A DNA stretch of 64,000 nt, from positions 124,001 to 188,000 of the forward strand of contig NZ_JAKWFK010000007.1 of assembly GCF_029522115.1 (NCBI RefSeq), given 5' to 3'. The DNA is from Trinickia sp. Y13 (GTDB lineage Bacteria; Pseudomonadota; Gammaproteobacteria; Burkholderiales; Burkholderiaceae). The translations under genes and the position numbers were made by a program. The notes beneath the pieces are model-generated. The model searched no databases and was not told the DNA's origin. It saw only the letters and a program-made list of their open reading frames with translations. This document shows, piece by piece, positions 35,872 to 44,723 of this stretch. Each line of letters opens with the position of its first letter. Positions within the stretch are counted from its first letter, which is position 1.

Positions 35872-36354
35872 TTAGCCCCGCGTGACTTGAGCCATCCAGA
35901 CGGGCGTGCCGTCCGAGATGCTGTTCGCGATGGCGGCGGGCAACGGAATGCTGAGGCCCGGCTGGCCGGTCGGGACGAGGGAGCCGCCGCGGGCGACGCC
36001 GGCGAACACCGAGCCGTGCGCGATCTTGGCGGTGAAACTCGGGAGCGAGGCCGACGTCGGCGACTGCGCGTAGACCACGACCGTATTGCCCTCGACGTAG
36101 TTGTTCCACAGCCCGTCGGAGGCATAGTGCGCGATCTTCTTCAACTGCCCCGGCGGGATCGAGCCGATGAACGAGGGATCGGCCGATTGCAAATAGCTGA
36201 TCACCGACTGCCGGTACGCTGCCATGTTGAGCGCTTGGGCTTGCGCTTGCGCGCTGCTGCTGGCCTGCGCGACCGATTGCATCTGCTGCTGGCCGAAGGT
36301 CTGCCAGGCGCCGACGACCGTGGCGATGACGGCAAAGGTAGCGAAAACGTACAT
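35872..36354 (-). CDS. pilM: Type IVb pilus protein PilM
   Basis: This 160-aa protein has an N-terminal hydrophobic anchor (YVFATFAVIATVVGAWQTF), then a periplasmic region with QSVISYLQSADPSF and PVWMAQVTRG, as in the small R64-type PilM. It differs from the actin-like PilM of type IVa pili. The ATG at 36354 has a strong GAGGGAGAG site. Its position between pilS and pilV differs from the R64 order, in which pilM is near the front of the operon. Confidence 0.8.
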   Translation of the reverse strand: MYVFATFAVIATVVGAWQTFGQQQMQSVAQASSSAQAQAQALNMAAYRQSVISYLQSADPSFIGSIPPGQLKKIAHYASDGLWNNYVEGNTVVVYAQSPTSASLPSFTAKIAHGSVFAGVARGGSLVPTGQPGLSIPLPAAIANSISDGTPVWMAQVTRG

Positions 36355-36424
36355 GGCGTCTCTCCCTCGTTCGCGAGGCCGGCCCGGGGCGGATGCGCCA
36401 GGGCCGGCATCGGGCTGACAGGCG

Positions 36425-36994
36425 TTAGTTGGAAGTCCAGACGATCGAGTTGGCGTTGGCGTCGCTACAGGCTTTCGTCGCGTTTGTAGGCGAGACGGGC
36501 GTCGGAATTGCCCCGGCGCCATTGACTGCGACCTGCGTGAAGCCCGAGGTCGTGCCCGTCAGCGCATCGACGCACACGTCCTGCGGCACGTTGGCGTAGC
36601 TGATCGTGAACGTGGTGGTCGCACCCGTGAGCGTGACCGCGCCGCCCCAGGCATTGCTGATCGTCGAGTTCGTGGTGTTCACGGCCATGCCCTGGGGCAC
36701 GGCGCCCGCAGCGATGATCGGCCCATCGAGCGCGCCGGTCCCATAGTTGCCTTGCGTCGTCATGTAGAGCTTGCGGGCAGCGGTCTGCATCGAAGAAAGC
36801 TGCTCGAGCATCGTGTTGGCGTTGGCGCTGCCGAACGCCGTGCGCAGCAGCGCGATGGCGCCGATCACGACGATCGCTGCAATGCCGAGGTAGGCGATGC
36901 CTTCGAGCAGTGAGGCGCCCCGTTGGCGGCGTCGCGCGCGCGGCGTGCTGCGCGGTAGGGCGGCGGGCTTGACGATGCGACGGTCCGGTTTCAT
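36425..36994 (-). CDS. pilS: Type IVb major prepilin PilS
   Basis: This 189-aa prepilin has a basic leader (residues ~1-25, RRRQRGASLLEGIAYLGIAA) with predicted cleavage after the Gly before ASLLE and the conserved Glu at +5. A hydrophobic N-terminal helix follows, then a globular domain with a C-terminal Cys pair (VCVDAL, KACSDAN) that could form the D-region disulfide. The ATG at 36994 was chosen because GGGGGAA lies just upstream. No prepilin peptidase gene is present in the window. Confidence 0.9.
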   Translation of the reverse strand: MKPDRRIVKPAALPRSTPRARRRQRGASLLEGIAYLGIAAIVVIGAIALLRTAFGSANANTMLEQLSSMQTAARKLYMTTQGNYGTGALDGPIIAAGAVPQGMAVNTTNSTISNAWGGAVTLTGATTTFTISYANVPQDVCVDALTGTTSGFTQVAVNGAGAIPTPVSPTNATKACSDANANSIVWTSN

Positions 36995-37055
36995 GTGATT
37001 CCCCCAATAAGCCAAAAAAATGTCCGGCGTGACCTGAGGCCAGGCGTTCGTCCGG

Positions 37056-38135
37056 TTATTTCAATGATCGCGACACCGCCGCGATCTCCTGCTGGATGCC
37101 GAAGAACCCGGTTACCAGCCACGCGATGACGACCGCAAGCAACACGATCGACATACTGTTGAGCACGCGCATCTGCGTGCCGACGATCTCGACACCGTCT
37201 TCGAGCCACTCGGCGGCCAGCACTTCGAGCGCTTGCGCAAAGCCGCTGTACTGCGAGTAGATGCAAAGATCGTCGACGATCTCCGACGACGGGAAGCGAT
37301 ATCCGGTGGCGCGCAGCGCCTCGCCCGCGTTCAGGCCCGACTTCACGCCGAACAACGTGTCGTCGATCCGCGCGCGCAACCAGGGCGCGGCCGTGGCGCC
37401 AAGCCGCACGAGCGACTTCTCGACGGTGAAGCCACAGGTCTGCAGCGACGAGAACGCCATCAGAAAGCCGCTGCCGATCACGAGCCGATAAAGCGAGTAG
37501 GGCGGCACGCGATCGAGCAGGACGCGCAGGCGTCCGTTCCAGTTCGGCATCGACCACGCCACCAGCGCGCAGAAGGCCATCGTCAGCGCCACGACGAGCA
37601 GCATCCAGCGCTGCGTGAACTGCGACATCAGATAAAGCGAGCGTGCCGCGCCGTGCCAGCCGCGCGGGTCGGTGAAGATCGCGAACTGCGGAATGACGCG
37701 CGTACCGAACACGTAGATGTAGGTGAAGACCATCAGCAGGACCATGCTCGGATAGGTCACGCCGCCGATGATCGACGAGCGGATCTTGCGACCCGCCACG
37801 ACCACCCGCGTGACCGATTCGAGCGCCTGCTCGATGCGGCCGGCCTGCTCGCCCGCGAGAATGATCATCTGCTCGGATTGCGGCACCCAGCCCGACATGC
37901 CCTCGGCCAACTGTCCGCCGTTTTGCACTGTACGGCGCCAGTCCGCAAGCGCGATGGCAAGCGCCTCGTTCGGTTTGCGGCCGTTGTGCGAAGCTCGCGC
38001 TTCGAGGTCCTCCAGCACCTTGAGCAGCGGCAAGCCGTTGCCGAGCATCTTGCTGATCTTGCGGTAGATCCGCAGGCGCGCGTTGGCCGTGAGCTGTAGC
38101 TTCGCCCACCAGCGGTTGACGTCAGGCAGCCGCAT
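37056..38135 (-). CDS. pilR: Type IVb pilus inner-membrane platform protein PilR (GspF family)
   Basis: This 359-aa polytopic protein has the GspF/TadC fold. Two cytoplasmic helical domains (SKMLGNGLPLLKVLEDLEA and VEKSLVRLGATAAPWL) alternate with hydrophobic segments near residues ~125-145, 175-195 and 320-345. It anchors the assembly ATPase to the inner membrane. Its start overlaps the pilQ stop by 14 nt, giving tight coupling. Confidence 0.92.
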   Translation of the reverse strand: MRLPDVNRWWAKLQLTANARLRIYRKISKMLGNGLPLLKVLEDLEARASHNGRKPNEALAIALADWRRTVQNGGQLAEGMSGWVPQSEQMIILAGEQAGRIEQALESVTRVVVAGRKIRSSIIGGVTYPSMVLLMVFTYIYVFGTRVIPQFAIFTDPRGWHGAARSLYLMSQFTQRWMLLVVALTMAFCALVAWSMPNWNGRLRVLLDRVPPYSLYRLVIGSGFLMAFSSLQTCGFTVEKSLVRLGATAAPWLRARIDDTLFGVKSGLNAGEALRATGYRFPSSEIVDDLCIYSQYSGFAQALEVLAAEWLEDGVEIVGTQMRVLNSMSIVLLAVVIAWLVTGFFGIQQEIAAVSRSLK

Positions 38136-39816
38136 GACGGATCCCTCCGGCCTGCTCGCGCAGGTAGTCGTCGTATTCGCCGCGCGAGGTCAGGTGTCCC
38201 ACCACGCGCTCGGCCATGCGCGGATCGACGAGCCCGCCGAGGACCTTGCGGATCGCATGGTCCGTCACGGTCTCGCCGCCGAGCTGGCCGAGCCAGTAGC
38301 CGAGCGCGCCGGCCTTGTCGCCATCGCGCAGGTAGGCGAAGAACCGGGCGTCGGGCCGGATCACCTCGGCGACTACCGAGCGGCCGATCGTGCCGCGCTG
38401 ACGGCAGTGCGCGCACCCGGACCCGACGACGCAGATATCGGCGAGGCGCGCCCCGGCGATCTGGTTCACACGCGCGACGAGCGCTGCATCGAGTCCGTCG
38501 CGCACCTGCGCAAAACGCAGCTTGCAATGCGGGCACAGCAGCTTGACGAGCCGCTGGCTGACGAGGCCCGTGATCACCGATTCGTCGGTGACCATGCGCA
38601 GAGGCAGACCGAGGTCGATCAAACGGTCGACGATCGAGATCGCGTTGTTGGCATGCACCGTCGTCCAGACCTGGTGGCCCGTCATCGCCGCGCGCAGGGC
38701 GCTTTGCGCCGATGCGCCGTCGCGCACTTCGCCGATCATGATCGTGTCGGGGTCGAGCCGCATCGCATTCGAGATCGCCGCCGCGAACATCGCCGAGCGG
38801 GCTTCCTCGCCTGCCGCATTGACCACGGGCGTTTGCACGGCGCCGGCGATCGGATATTCGACCGGATCCTCGACGGTGATCACGTGGATCGAGCCGCCTG
38901 TGTCTCGAATCGCGCTTGCGAGCACGCGCTGCAACGTGGTCGACTTGCCCGAGCCCGTCGGGCCGCTGATGATGTTCATGCCGATCGGCTGTTCCTTCAG
39001 GAACTCGAGTGCGGCGGCATGTTCGGCGGTAAAGCCGAGGCTTTCGAGCTCGGCGTCGTCGCCGGCGTCGTTGTAGAGCAGCCGCAGGACCATCACGCTG
39101 CCCACGCTCGTGGGCGCCGTGGCGATACGTACGCCGAACAGTTGATCGGGCAGCTTGTCGCGATCGCCAATGGCCGCGTCTTGCCGTTCGGTCGGCTTGT
39201 AGGTGTTGTCGGCGACGCTCGCCATCGCCGCATAGAGCGTGGCGAGCAACCGCTCGCCGTGCTCGCGCGTCTGCTCGCGCACGCGCACCAGTTCGTTGTG
39301 CACGCGAAAAAGGATCTCGGTGGAGTGCCGATGCACGCGAATGTGAATGTCGGAAGCGCGTTCGCGGCAAGCTTGCGCGATCAGTTCCTTGGCGACGGTC
39401 TGCATCGCCGTGTGCTCGAGCGGTTCGATGCCGTCGGCCCGGTGCTCGCGATAGGCGCGCGCGATCATGTCGAGCGCGACCGATACCGTGTGGTAAGGCT
39501 TGCGCATGCGCTCGAGCCGCGCGCGATAGGAGAGCACGTACGGGTTCATCTCCTGGCCCTCGGCGATGAGCAGCCGCCCGTCGTCGAGCAGGCACAGGAA
39601 CTTGCCTTCTTCTTCGCTGGCCGCGAGTTCGCCATGGTCGCTGAGCGTCTTGGCGCAGGGCGGCTCGGTCTTGCGTTCGCCGTTGGCTCTTGTCACGGCG
39701 GGTTCGCCGGCTTTCGCCGTGGCGGCGGGTACGACGCCGTCGCGCCGCCACGCCGGCTGCAGGGGCTGCGGCGCTACGTCGGCGGCTGCGCCGATGCGGG
39801 GGAGAATGTTCGCCAT
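38122..39816 (-). CDS. pilQ: Type IVb pilus assembly ATPase PilQ (GspE/PilB family)
   Basis: This 564-aa AAA+-like hexameric ATPase drives pilus extension. Visible elements are Walker A GPTGSGKSTT, an Asp box (HVITVEDPVEYP), Walker B (DTIMIGEVRD), a His box (AMTGHQVWTTVHANNA) and two CxxC pairs (LLCPHCKL and SGCAHCRQ) forming the zinc site typical of GspE enzymes. The ATG at 39816 lies 2 nt from the pilP stop. In this family the name PilQ means the ATPase, not the secretin of type IVa pili. Confidence 0.94.
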   Translation of the reverse strand: MANILPRIGAAADVAPQPLQPAWRRDGVVPAATAKAGEPAVTRANGERKTEPPCAKTLSDHGELAASEEEGKFLCLLDDGRLLIAEGQEMNPYVLSYRARLERMRKPYHTVSVALDMIARAYREHRADGIEPLEHTAMQTVAKELIAQACRERASDIHIRVHRHSTEILFRVHNELVRVREQTREHGERLLATLYAAMASVADNTYKPTERQDAAIGDRDKLPDQLFGVRIATAPTSVGSVMVLRLLYNDAGDDAELESLGFTAEHAAALEFLKEQPIGMNIISGPTGSGKSTTLQRVLASAIRDTGGSIHVITVEDPVEYPIAGAVQTPVVNAAGEEARSAMFAAAISNAMRLDPDTIMIGEVRDGASAQSALRAAMTGHQVWTTVHANNAISIVDRLIDLGLPLRMVTDESVITGLVSQRLVKLLCPHCKLRFAQVRDGLDAALVARVNQIAGARLADICVVGSGCAHCRQRGTIGRSVVAEVIRPDARFFAYLRDGDKAGALGYWLGQLGGETVTDHAIRKVLGGLVDPRMAERVVGHLTSRGEYDDYLREQAGGIRHAAA

Positions 39817-39818
39817 TG

Positions 39819-40562
39819 TCAGTACCTCGGCAACGAGGGGATGCCGGGGATGCTGGGGATACCGGCGCCGACGCCGCCGGCCGCGGGCGCGCCGGCGTAG
39901 CTTTGCTCGCCCGCCGGCAACGTGTCGATGGCCATCGGCAGCGCCACGGGCTTGCGACTGTGCGCGAGTTGCGCGAGCACTTCGCCAGGCTTGACGGAGA
40001 CGATGCGCATACCATCCGGCAGGGTGTCGCCCGCTTTCACTTCGACCTCGCCCTGATCGCGACTCCAGAGCGTCGCGTAAAGCGACTTGCCGATGCCCTC
40101 GACCGCGTGCACCACGAAACCACTGCGTTCGCCGGCGGCCGTGAGGCGAGTGAGCTCGGCGTTGCGCTGCGCGATTTGCGCTTCGGTTTCGAGTGCCTTC
40201 AGGCGTGCCTTGAGCACGAGCGTTTCTTCCTCGAGCCGCGTGAGCGCCTGCGCGGTCGGGGAGGTGATTGCAGGCTCGGGCGCGGTCGCCGTCGGCGCCG
40301 CTTTCGTCGATGCCTCCGACGGTGACGCGGCCGCTCGGACCGGCGTTGCGTCCGGCTGCAGCTGCGAGATGCCGGCGTGCGAGACGGCCGCATGCGCAAG
40401 CGCGGCGCCCGTGCCGGATGGGGGCACGGCAACGGCCGAGGCCGGCGCGGCGAACGCGGGCCCGAGCGCAAGCGTCAGGCCCGTCAGCGCCAGGCATCTC
40501 AGCGCCGCGCCCATGGCGTGCGCGTGTTGGCGCACGGCTGGAGCAAAGATCTCAGTTCGCAT
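39819..40562 (-). CDS. pilP: Type IVb pilus biogenesis protein PilP
   Basis: This 247-aa exported protein has a signal peptide (LALTGLTLALGPAFAAPASA). A central coiled coil (residues ~75-125: LTRLEEETLVLKARLKALETEAQIAQRN) precedes a compact C-terminal domain with FVVHAVEGIGKSLYATLWSRDQGEVEVKAGD, characteristic of R64-type PilP. It is thought to bridge the inner-membrane platform and the secretin. It overlaps pilO by 11 nt. Confidence 0.87.
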   Translation of the reverse strand: MRTEIFAPAVRQHAHAMGAALRCLALTGLTLALGPAFAAPASAVAVPPSGTGAALAHAAVSHAGISQLQPDATPVRAAASPSEASTKAAPTATAPEPAITSPTAQALTRLEEETLVLKARLKALETEAQIAQRNAELTRLTAAGERSGFVVHAVEGIGKSLYATLWSRDQGEVEVKAGDTLPDGMRIVSVKPGEVLAQLAHSRKPVALPMAIDTLPAGEQSYAGAPAAGGVGAGIPSIPGIPSLPRY

Positions 40563-41838
40563 AGACGACTCCTTCGATGGACCACGTTCCGTCCTGGTAA
40601 GTCAGACGTTGGAGCCGCACGCCGGGCGCATCGAGCGCGGGCGCGATGCTTGCCGGGGAGAGCCCGGCCAGATCGGCCGAGAGGTGCCAGACGCGCCATG
40701 TGGGCGGCGGCGGGCGGTGAGTGAGCGGTGCGGCGAGACGTTCGTTCTGCGTGGGTTCGGGCCGCGGCGCAGCGTCGAGCTTCAGCTTGATCGAGAGTGA
40801 CTGAAACGCATTGAAGAGACGCTCGCGCACGCGGCTTTCCGGCAGCAGCGCATCGTCGCCGCCGGGCGTAACGGTGAGCGGGACGTGCCAGGCGGCATGG
40901 TCGCCGGTGCCGTCGACCTGCGCTTGCGGAATCTGGCTCAGTAGGAACGCAATGGCCGAGTCGTGGCGGTCCCAAACATAGCTCGCCGCCGTGCTCGAGC
41001 ATTCGTAGCGCGACAGTTGCCAGCCGCCCGGGGCGAACTCGCCGAATCGTTCGAGGCAGCGTGCGGCGAGCGCCGAGGGCAGCGGTTCGAACGCCCAGGG
41101 GTGCACAGCGGCGACCGGCTGCTTCTGCGCGGCCGCGACGATCTTGCGCTGCGCCTCGGCCATTCGCGCAAACGCGAGCGCTTGCTGGTGCTCGCGATAC
41201 TTCACGTATCCGACCGCCCCCGCGCAGAAGATTACGGCCAGTGCCGCGGCGGCGAGCGGGAGGCGCAGGCTGCGTCGCGCGCGCCCGAGGGCCCACCAGC
41301 GATGGACGTGCGGCTTGCCGCTGCGGCGCGGCATCAGCTCTTCGAGGCTGCGCCGATAGAAGTTGTGAAAGCCGAGCGGCTCGAGTTCCTCGTCGCCGAT
41401 CACGACGTTCCAGCCGCCGAGCGCGTAGTCGGCGAAGAGCCGCTCGAACACTTCGTCGCGCGTGCCGATCCAGTCGCCGTTCGGCAGGAACAGGTTGTCG
41501 CGCACGGCGAAGTACGCCCAGCGCCCGTCCGGCACTTTGAATGCGCCGATCCAGTTGGGTGCCGGCTGCTGGCGCCCGTCGTACATCGCACCTTGCCGCA
41601 CAATCGCGGACGAAACCATCGTCGCCAGCGACAGCATGCCGGGCTGGACGCCATCGGCGAGGTTCGCGAAACCGGCTTCGGCATGATCGCGCTCGATACG
41701 CACGAGCAGCAGATCGAACTGCAGCTTGCGCGCAAGTTCGAGCGCTTCCTTGCGCAGCTCGCGCCGCCGCGAGAGCGATTGCCAGAACAGGCCGCTGACG
41801 AAGCGGTGGCGGCCGAGCTGGATGATTTGCGCGGACAT
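40552..41838 (-). CDS. pilO: Type IVb pilus protein PilO
   Basis: This 428-aa inner-membrane protein has a cytoplasmic N-domain (IIQLGRHRFVSGLFWQSLSRRRELRKEA, then DGRWAYFAVRDNLFLPNGDWIG) and one transmembrane helix near residues 195-215 (LPLAAAALAVIFCAGAVGYV). A periplasmic part ends in TYQDGTWSIEGVVYAN. This is the arrangement of R64-type PilO2 proteins. It begins 25 nt after pilN. Confidence 0.87.
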   Translation of the reverse strand: MSAQIIQLGRHRFVSGLFWQSLSRRRELRKEALELARKLQFDLLLVRIERDHAEAGFANLADGVQPGMLSLATMVSSAIVRQGAMYDGRQQPAPNWIGAFKVPDGRWAYFAVRDNLFLPNGDWIGTRDEVFERLFADYALGGWNVVIGDEELEPLGFHNFYRRSLEELMPRRSGKPHVHRWWALGRARRSLRLPLAAAALAVIFCAGAVGYVKYREHQQALAFARMAEAQRKIVAAAQKQPVAAVHPWAFEPLPSALAARCLERFGEFAPGGWQLSRYECSSTAASYVWDRHDSAIAFLLSQIPQAQVDGTGDHAAWHVPLTVTPGGDDALLPESRVRERLFNAFQSLSIKLKLDAAPRPEPTQNERLAAPLTHRPPPPTWRVWHLSADLAGLSPASIAPALDAPGVRLQRLTYQDGTWSIEGVVYAN

Positions 41839-41863
41839 GATGGGGTTCGTCTCGTGCCTGCGC

Positions 41864-43564
41864 TCAGGCGCCCGATGCCGTGCGCACGGTCAGCGGCGTG
41901 ATCAGGATAACGATCACTTCGCGCGAGCGCCGGGCGTCGTAGCCGCCGCCGAGGAGGATGTTCGAAGGCTTGCCGACGCCTTGCTGGGTCGAGTTGTCGG
42001 CTGCGCCCTCGTAGCCGCTGATGACGAGCGTCTCGCCCGATTTCATGGCCACGCGCTGCAAGAAGTTGCGCGTGTCGATCTGCGGAGTCTGGATCTGCAG
42101 CGGATTGGCACCGCCGCTCGAGACCGTCTGCAGCGCATCGAGCACGGAGAGATTGGTGTAGAACTGCATCAACACGGTGCCGTCGTCCAGCATGTGCGGC
42201 AGCAGCGTCATGTTGAAGCCCGTGGTGACGGTGCCCGGCGTCAGCGAGGTTTGCGAGCCGACGTTCGCGGTGTTGGTGGTCGAAATCGACGCCAGATAGC
42301 CCTGCTGCGTGGCGACTTGGATCGGCACGGGCTGGTTGTTGAGTGTGGTCACCGAAGCCGAGGTCTTGCGTCGCACGGCTCCCTGCTTCGAGAGCGCCGA
42401 GATGAGCGCCGCGGTGCCGTCCGCCCGGCTGTTGGGCGAGATGACCTGGGCGCCGAGCGTGGTCGCGCTGGTTAGGCCCGACGTAAAGGCGCTCGTTAGC
42501 GAGAAGCGCGAGCCGAGTGCCTGATAGACGGCGCCCCAGTTGATACCGTAACTGTCGTCGGCCGACAGCGTTACCGACAGCACGGTGACGTTGACGAGAA
42601 TCTGGCGCGACATTACGCGGTTTTGCTCCTCCATGAATCGCGCGACGCGATCGAGCACGTCGGGGGTATCGGTCACGGAGATCGAGCCCGTGGCCGGTGC
42701 CGATACCACGTGGCCGTAGGGCGAGAGCATCGCTTTGATGGCGGATTCCAGGCTGCCGAAGATCGACAGCTGCGAGTTCACCGCCGTGGTCGACGTGTTG
42801 TTGGACGACACCCCGTTGCTTGTGCCGCTGCCGTTGCCGCCGCCACCAGCGATGCTGCCTGCGACGCCCGCGCCCGAGCTCTGGGTGCCTCCGGTGTTGC
42901 TTGCTTCGCTGACGACATTCGCGTTGACCGACGAATCACCCGGCACCGCGCTCACCTGGAACGTGCGCGTGTCGGTGAAATAGAAATCGATGGCGCCGTC
43001 CGTGTACTTCCACGAGACGCCGAAGCGTGCGCAAGCGGTATCGAGCAAGCCCTTCAAATCGCCGCTGCGATAGAGAATGCGCACGCTCGACGCCATGAAG
43101 CCTGTGTTGGCAGTCGCAGCAGCCACCGCCGCGCCGCGCCCGGTCGGCAGCGGCGGCAAGTTGACGGTCTGGTTGGCCTTGCCGAGCCCAGCGGGTGCGC
43201 CGGAGAGGGCGCGTTCGGAAGCCACGACGGCATCGGCCGACACCTTGGCCGGCACCTGCGCGAGTCGCGTGATGCGTTCCGAAAACTCCTGCAGCGAAGC
43301 GACCTGGCGATCGAACGTGACGGGCTGCGAAAAGACGGGCGGCAGGCCCGCCGCCTGCGCGAGCTTGACGGTTCTGCCCGACAGCCAGATTCCGTTGTCG
43401 ACGACCACATCGTCGATCGTGTGCGTGCGAATGTTGCCTTCGCGGGCGGAGGCCAGCATCTTGCCGCTCTGCTCGGCATCGCGGTGCGCGGCATCCGAAA
43501 CCGATTGGAGCAGGCCCGTGCAGCCGGCCAACAGCAATGCGAGGAGGGCGAGGACGACTTTCAT
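41864..43564 (-). CDS. pilN: Type IVb pilus secretin lipoprotein PilN (BfpB/TcpC family)
   Basis: This 566-aa outer-membrane secretin is a lipoprotein: the lipobox LLLAGC follows MKVVLALLAL. An N-terminal domain (residues ~40-200) is followed by an N1-like domain, a Gly/Ser/Asn-rich linker (~255-290) and a secretin core (ILVNVTVLSVTLSADDSYGINWG; TTLNNQPVPIQVA; MKSGETLVISGYEG; VIVILITPLTVR). The ATG overlaps the pilL stop (ATGA). Its presence means the operon already has a pilus secretin, so the downstream sctC is not simply the pilus channel. Confidence 0.92.
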   Translation of the reverse strand: MKVVLALLALLLAGCTGLLQSVSDAAHRDAEQSGKMLASAREGNIRTHTIDDVVVDNGIWLSGRTVKLAQAAGLPPVFSQPVTFDRQVASLQEFSERITRLAQVPAKVSADAVVASERALSGAPAGLGKANQTVNLPPLPTGRGAAVAAATANTGFMASSVRILYRSGDLKGLLDTACARFGVSWKYTDGAIDFYFTDTRTFQVSAVPGDSSVNANVVSEASNTGGTQSSGAGVAGSIAGGGGNGSGTSNGVSSNNTSTTAVNSQLSIFGSLESAIKAMLSPYGHVVSAPATGSISVTDTPDVLDRVARFMEEQNRVMSRQILVNVTVLSVTLSADDSYGINWGAVYQALGSRFSLTSAFTSGLTSATTLGAQVISPNSRADGTAALISALSKQGAVRRKTSASVTTLNNQPVPIQVATQQGYLASISTTNTANVGSQTSLTPGTVTTGFNMTLLPHMLDDGTVLMQFYTNLSVLDALQTVSSGGANPLQIQTPQIDTRNFLQRVAMKSGETLVISGYEGAADNSTQQGVGKPSNILLGGGYDARRSREVIVILITPLTVRTASGA

Positions 43565-44577
43565 GACGCGGCTCCGTGGGCAACGATGCGCAGCACCTTG
43601 TTGCCCTTGTAAAGAATGGCCTGGATCGGCGTGTCGCTCTTGTCGAGCGCATGGACGACGGCGTGCAGCGCGTCGTCGAACGTGCCTGTGATGGTGGCGT
43701 CGGCGTCGATGCCGAAGTCGACCGGCACTTCCCACACGAGTTGCCAGCCAGCCTCCTTGGCCCAGCGCGAAAGCGCCGTCTTCACGGTGCGGTCGGAGAC
43801 TTCGAGCCGCCAGGTGCGCGAGGTTTCGTCCGCCGGCACAGCGAAAGAGCCGGCTTGCGTCGAGATCGCCGAGGACAGGGCAGCGTCCGGCGGTTGAGCG
43901 GGCGCGTGGGTGGGTGCGGCGAGGGTCTTCGATGCCGCTGCGAGGGCGGGGGTAGCCAACGTTTGCGAGACAGGTGCGATGACCGCCTTGGTTGCGACTG
44001 CAGCCGACGTACCGGTTTTTTGCAAGCCTGCCGCAGCGGACTGAACCGACGGCGGCACGCCGGGGGACTGCGTCTGCGCCGCCAGGAGAGGAGGCTCCGC
44101 ACGCGGCGCGGCGCCGGGCGCGGGTGCCGGGGCGGCCAGCGCCGTCGGCATGCTGGGCGCAGCCGCTTGCGGCTGGGCGGCGAGGGCGGCCGCAGCGCCG
44201 AACGGCAGCGCGCGCGAGTGCACCGTAACCATCTGAAGATTCGTATCGATCTTCGCGCTAACTTCGGGAAGACCCGCGAGCGCTTCGCGCAGCGCCGCCA
44301 CGAAGGTGCGCCTGCCGTGCCAGCTCACGGGGGTCTCCGCCCACGCGCCGGCATTGGGCAGGTTGATGCTGTAGTCGGCAGGAACAATACGCTCGAGCGC
44401 TTCGCGCAGCGGGACGTCATGTCCGCCCGCGCTGACATCGCGGGCTTGCAGCCTGCCGAGCACGTCTACGCGCCCGGCTGCAGCGGCCTGGCGCGGCGCG
44501 GCCAGAGCCCTGCCAGGTTGGCCGATGCCCGCCACGAGGCCCGCCGTGACGGCGGTGCAGATCAGCGCGCGGCGCAT
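43561..44577 (-). CDS. pilL: PilL-like protein with TcpQ C-terminal domain
   Basis: This 338-aa exported protein has a signal peptide (RRALICTAVTAGLVAGIGQPGRALA). A first STN/TcpQ-like domain lies at about 45-115 (HDVPLREALERIVPADYSINLP). An Ala/Pro-rich linker is followed by a second, TcpQ-type C-terminal domain at about 245-335 (WRLEVSDRTVKTALSRWAKEAGWQLVWE, then TGTFDDALHAVVHAL). Such proteins help localise the secretin. I prefer ATG 44577, preceded by GGAG at a 7-nt spacing, over ATG 44595. It is the first gene of the pilus run. Confidence 0.85.
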   Translation of the reverse strand: MRRALICTAVTAGLVAGIGQPGRALAAPRQAAAAGRVDVLGRLQARDVSAGGHDVPLREALERIVPADYSINLPNAGAWAETPVSWHGRRTFVAALREALAGLPEVSAKIDTNLQMVTVHSRALPFGAAAALAAQPQAAAPSMPTALAAPAPAPGAAPRAEPPLLAAQTQSPGVPPSVQSAAAGLQKTGTSAAVATKAVIAPVSQTLATPALAAASKTLAAPTHAPAQPPDAALSSAISTQAGSFAVPADETSRTWRLEVSDRTVKTALSRWAKEAGWQLVWEVPVDFGIDADATITGTFDDALHAVVHALDKSDTPIQAILYKGNKVLRIVAHGAAS

Positions 44578-44723
44578 GGCCCGACTCCATCCCATGATCC
44601 CGTCCGACGGACGTTTCCCGCGCTGGAGCGAGGGGCGTATGTTTTTTCGGCTTTGCTTCCGCCGTGCCGATTCTTTAAAGTCACGAGTGCGTCGTCATTG
44701 CAACGCTTCACGGACCCACCAAC
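44578..44723. promoter_or_regulatory. Divergent promoter region between pilL and the PilT-type ATPase gene
   Basis: These 146 nt must hold the promoters for the long minus-strand pilus run and the plus-strand ATPase gene. No paired Hrp box is present, so pilus expression seems to be outside the HrpB-box regulon. I see no confident -35/-10 pair. Confidence 0.5.
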
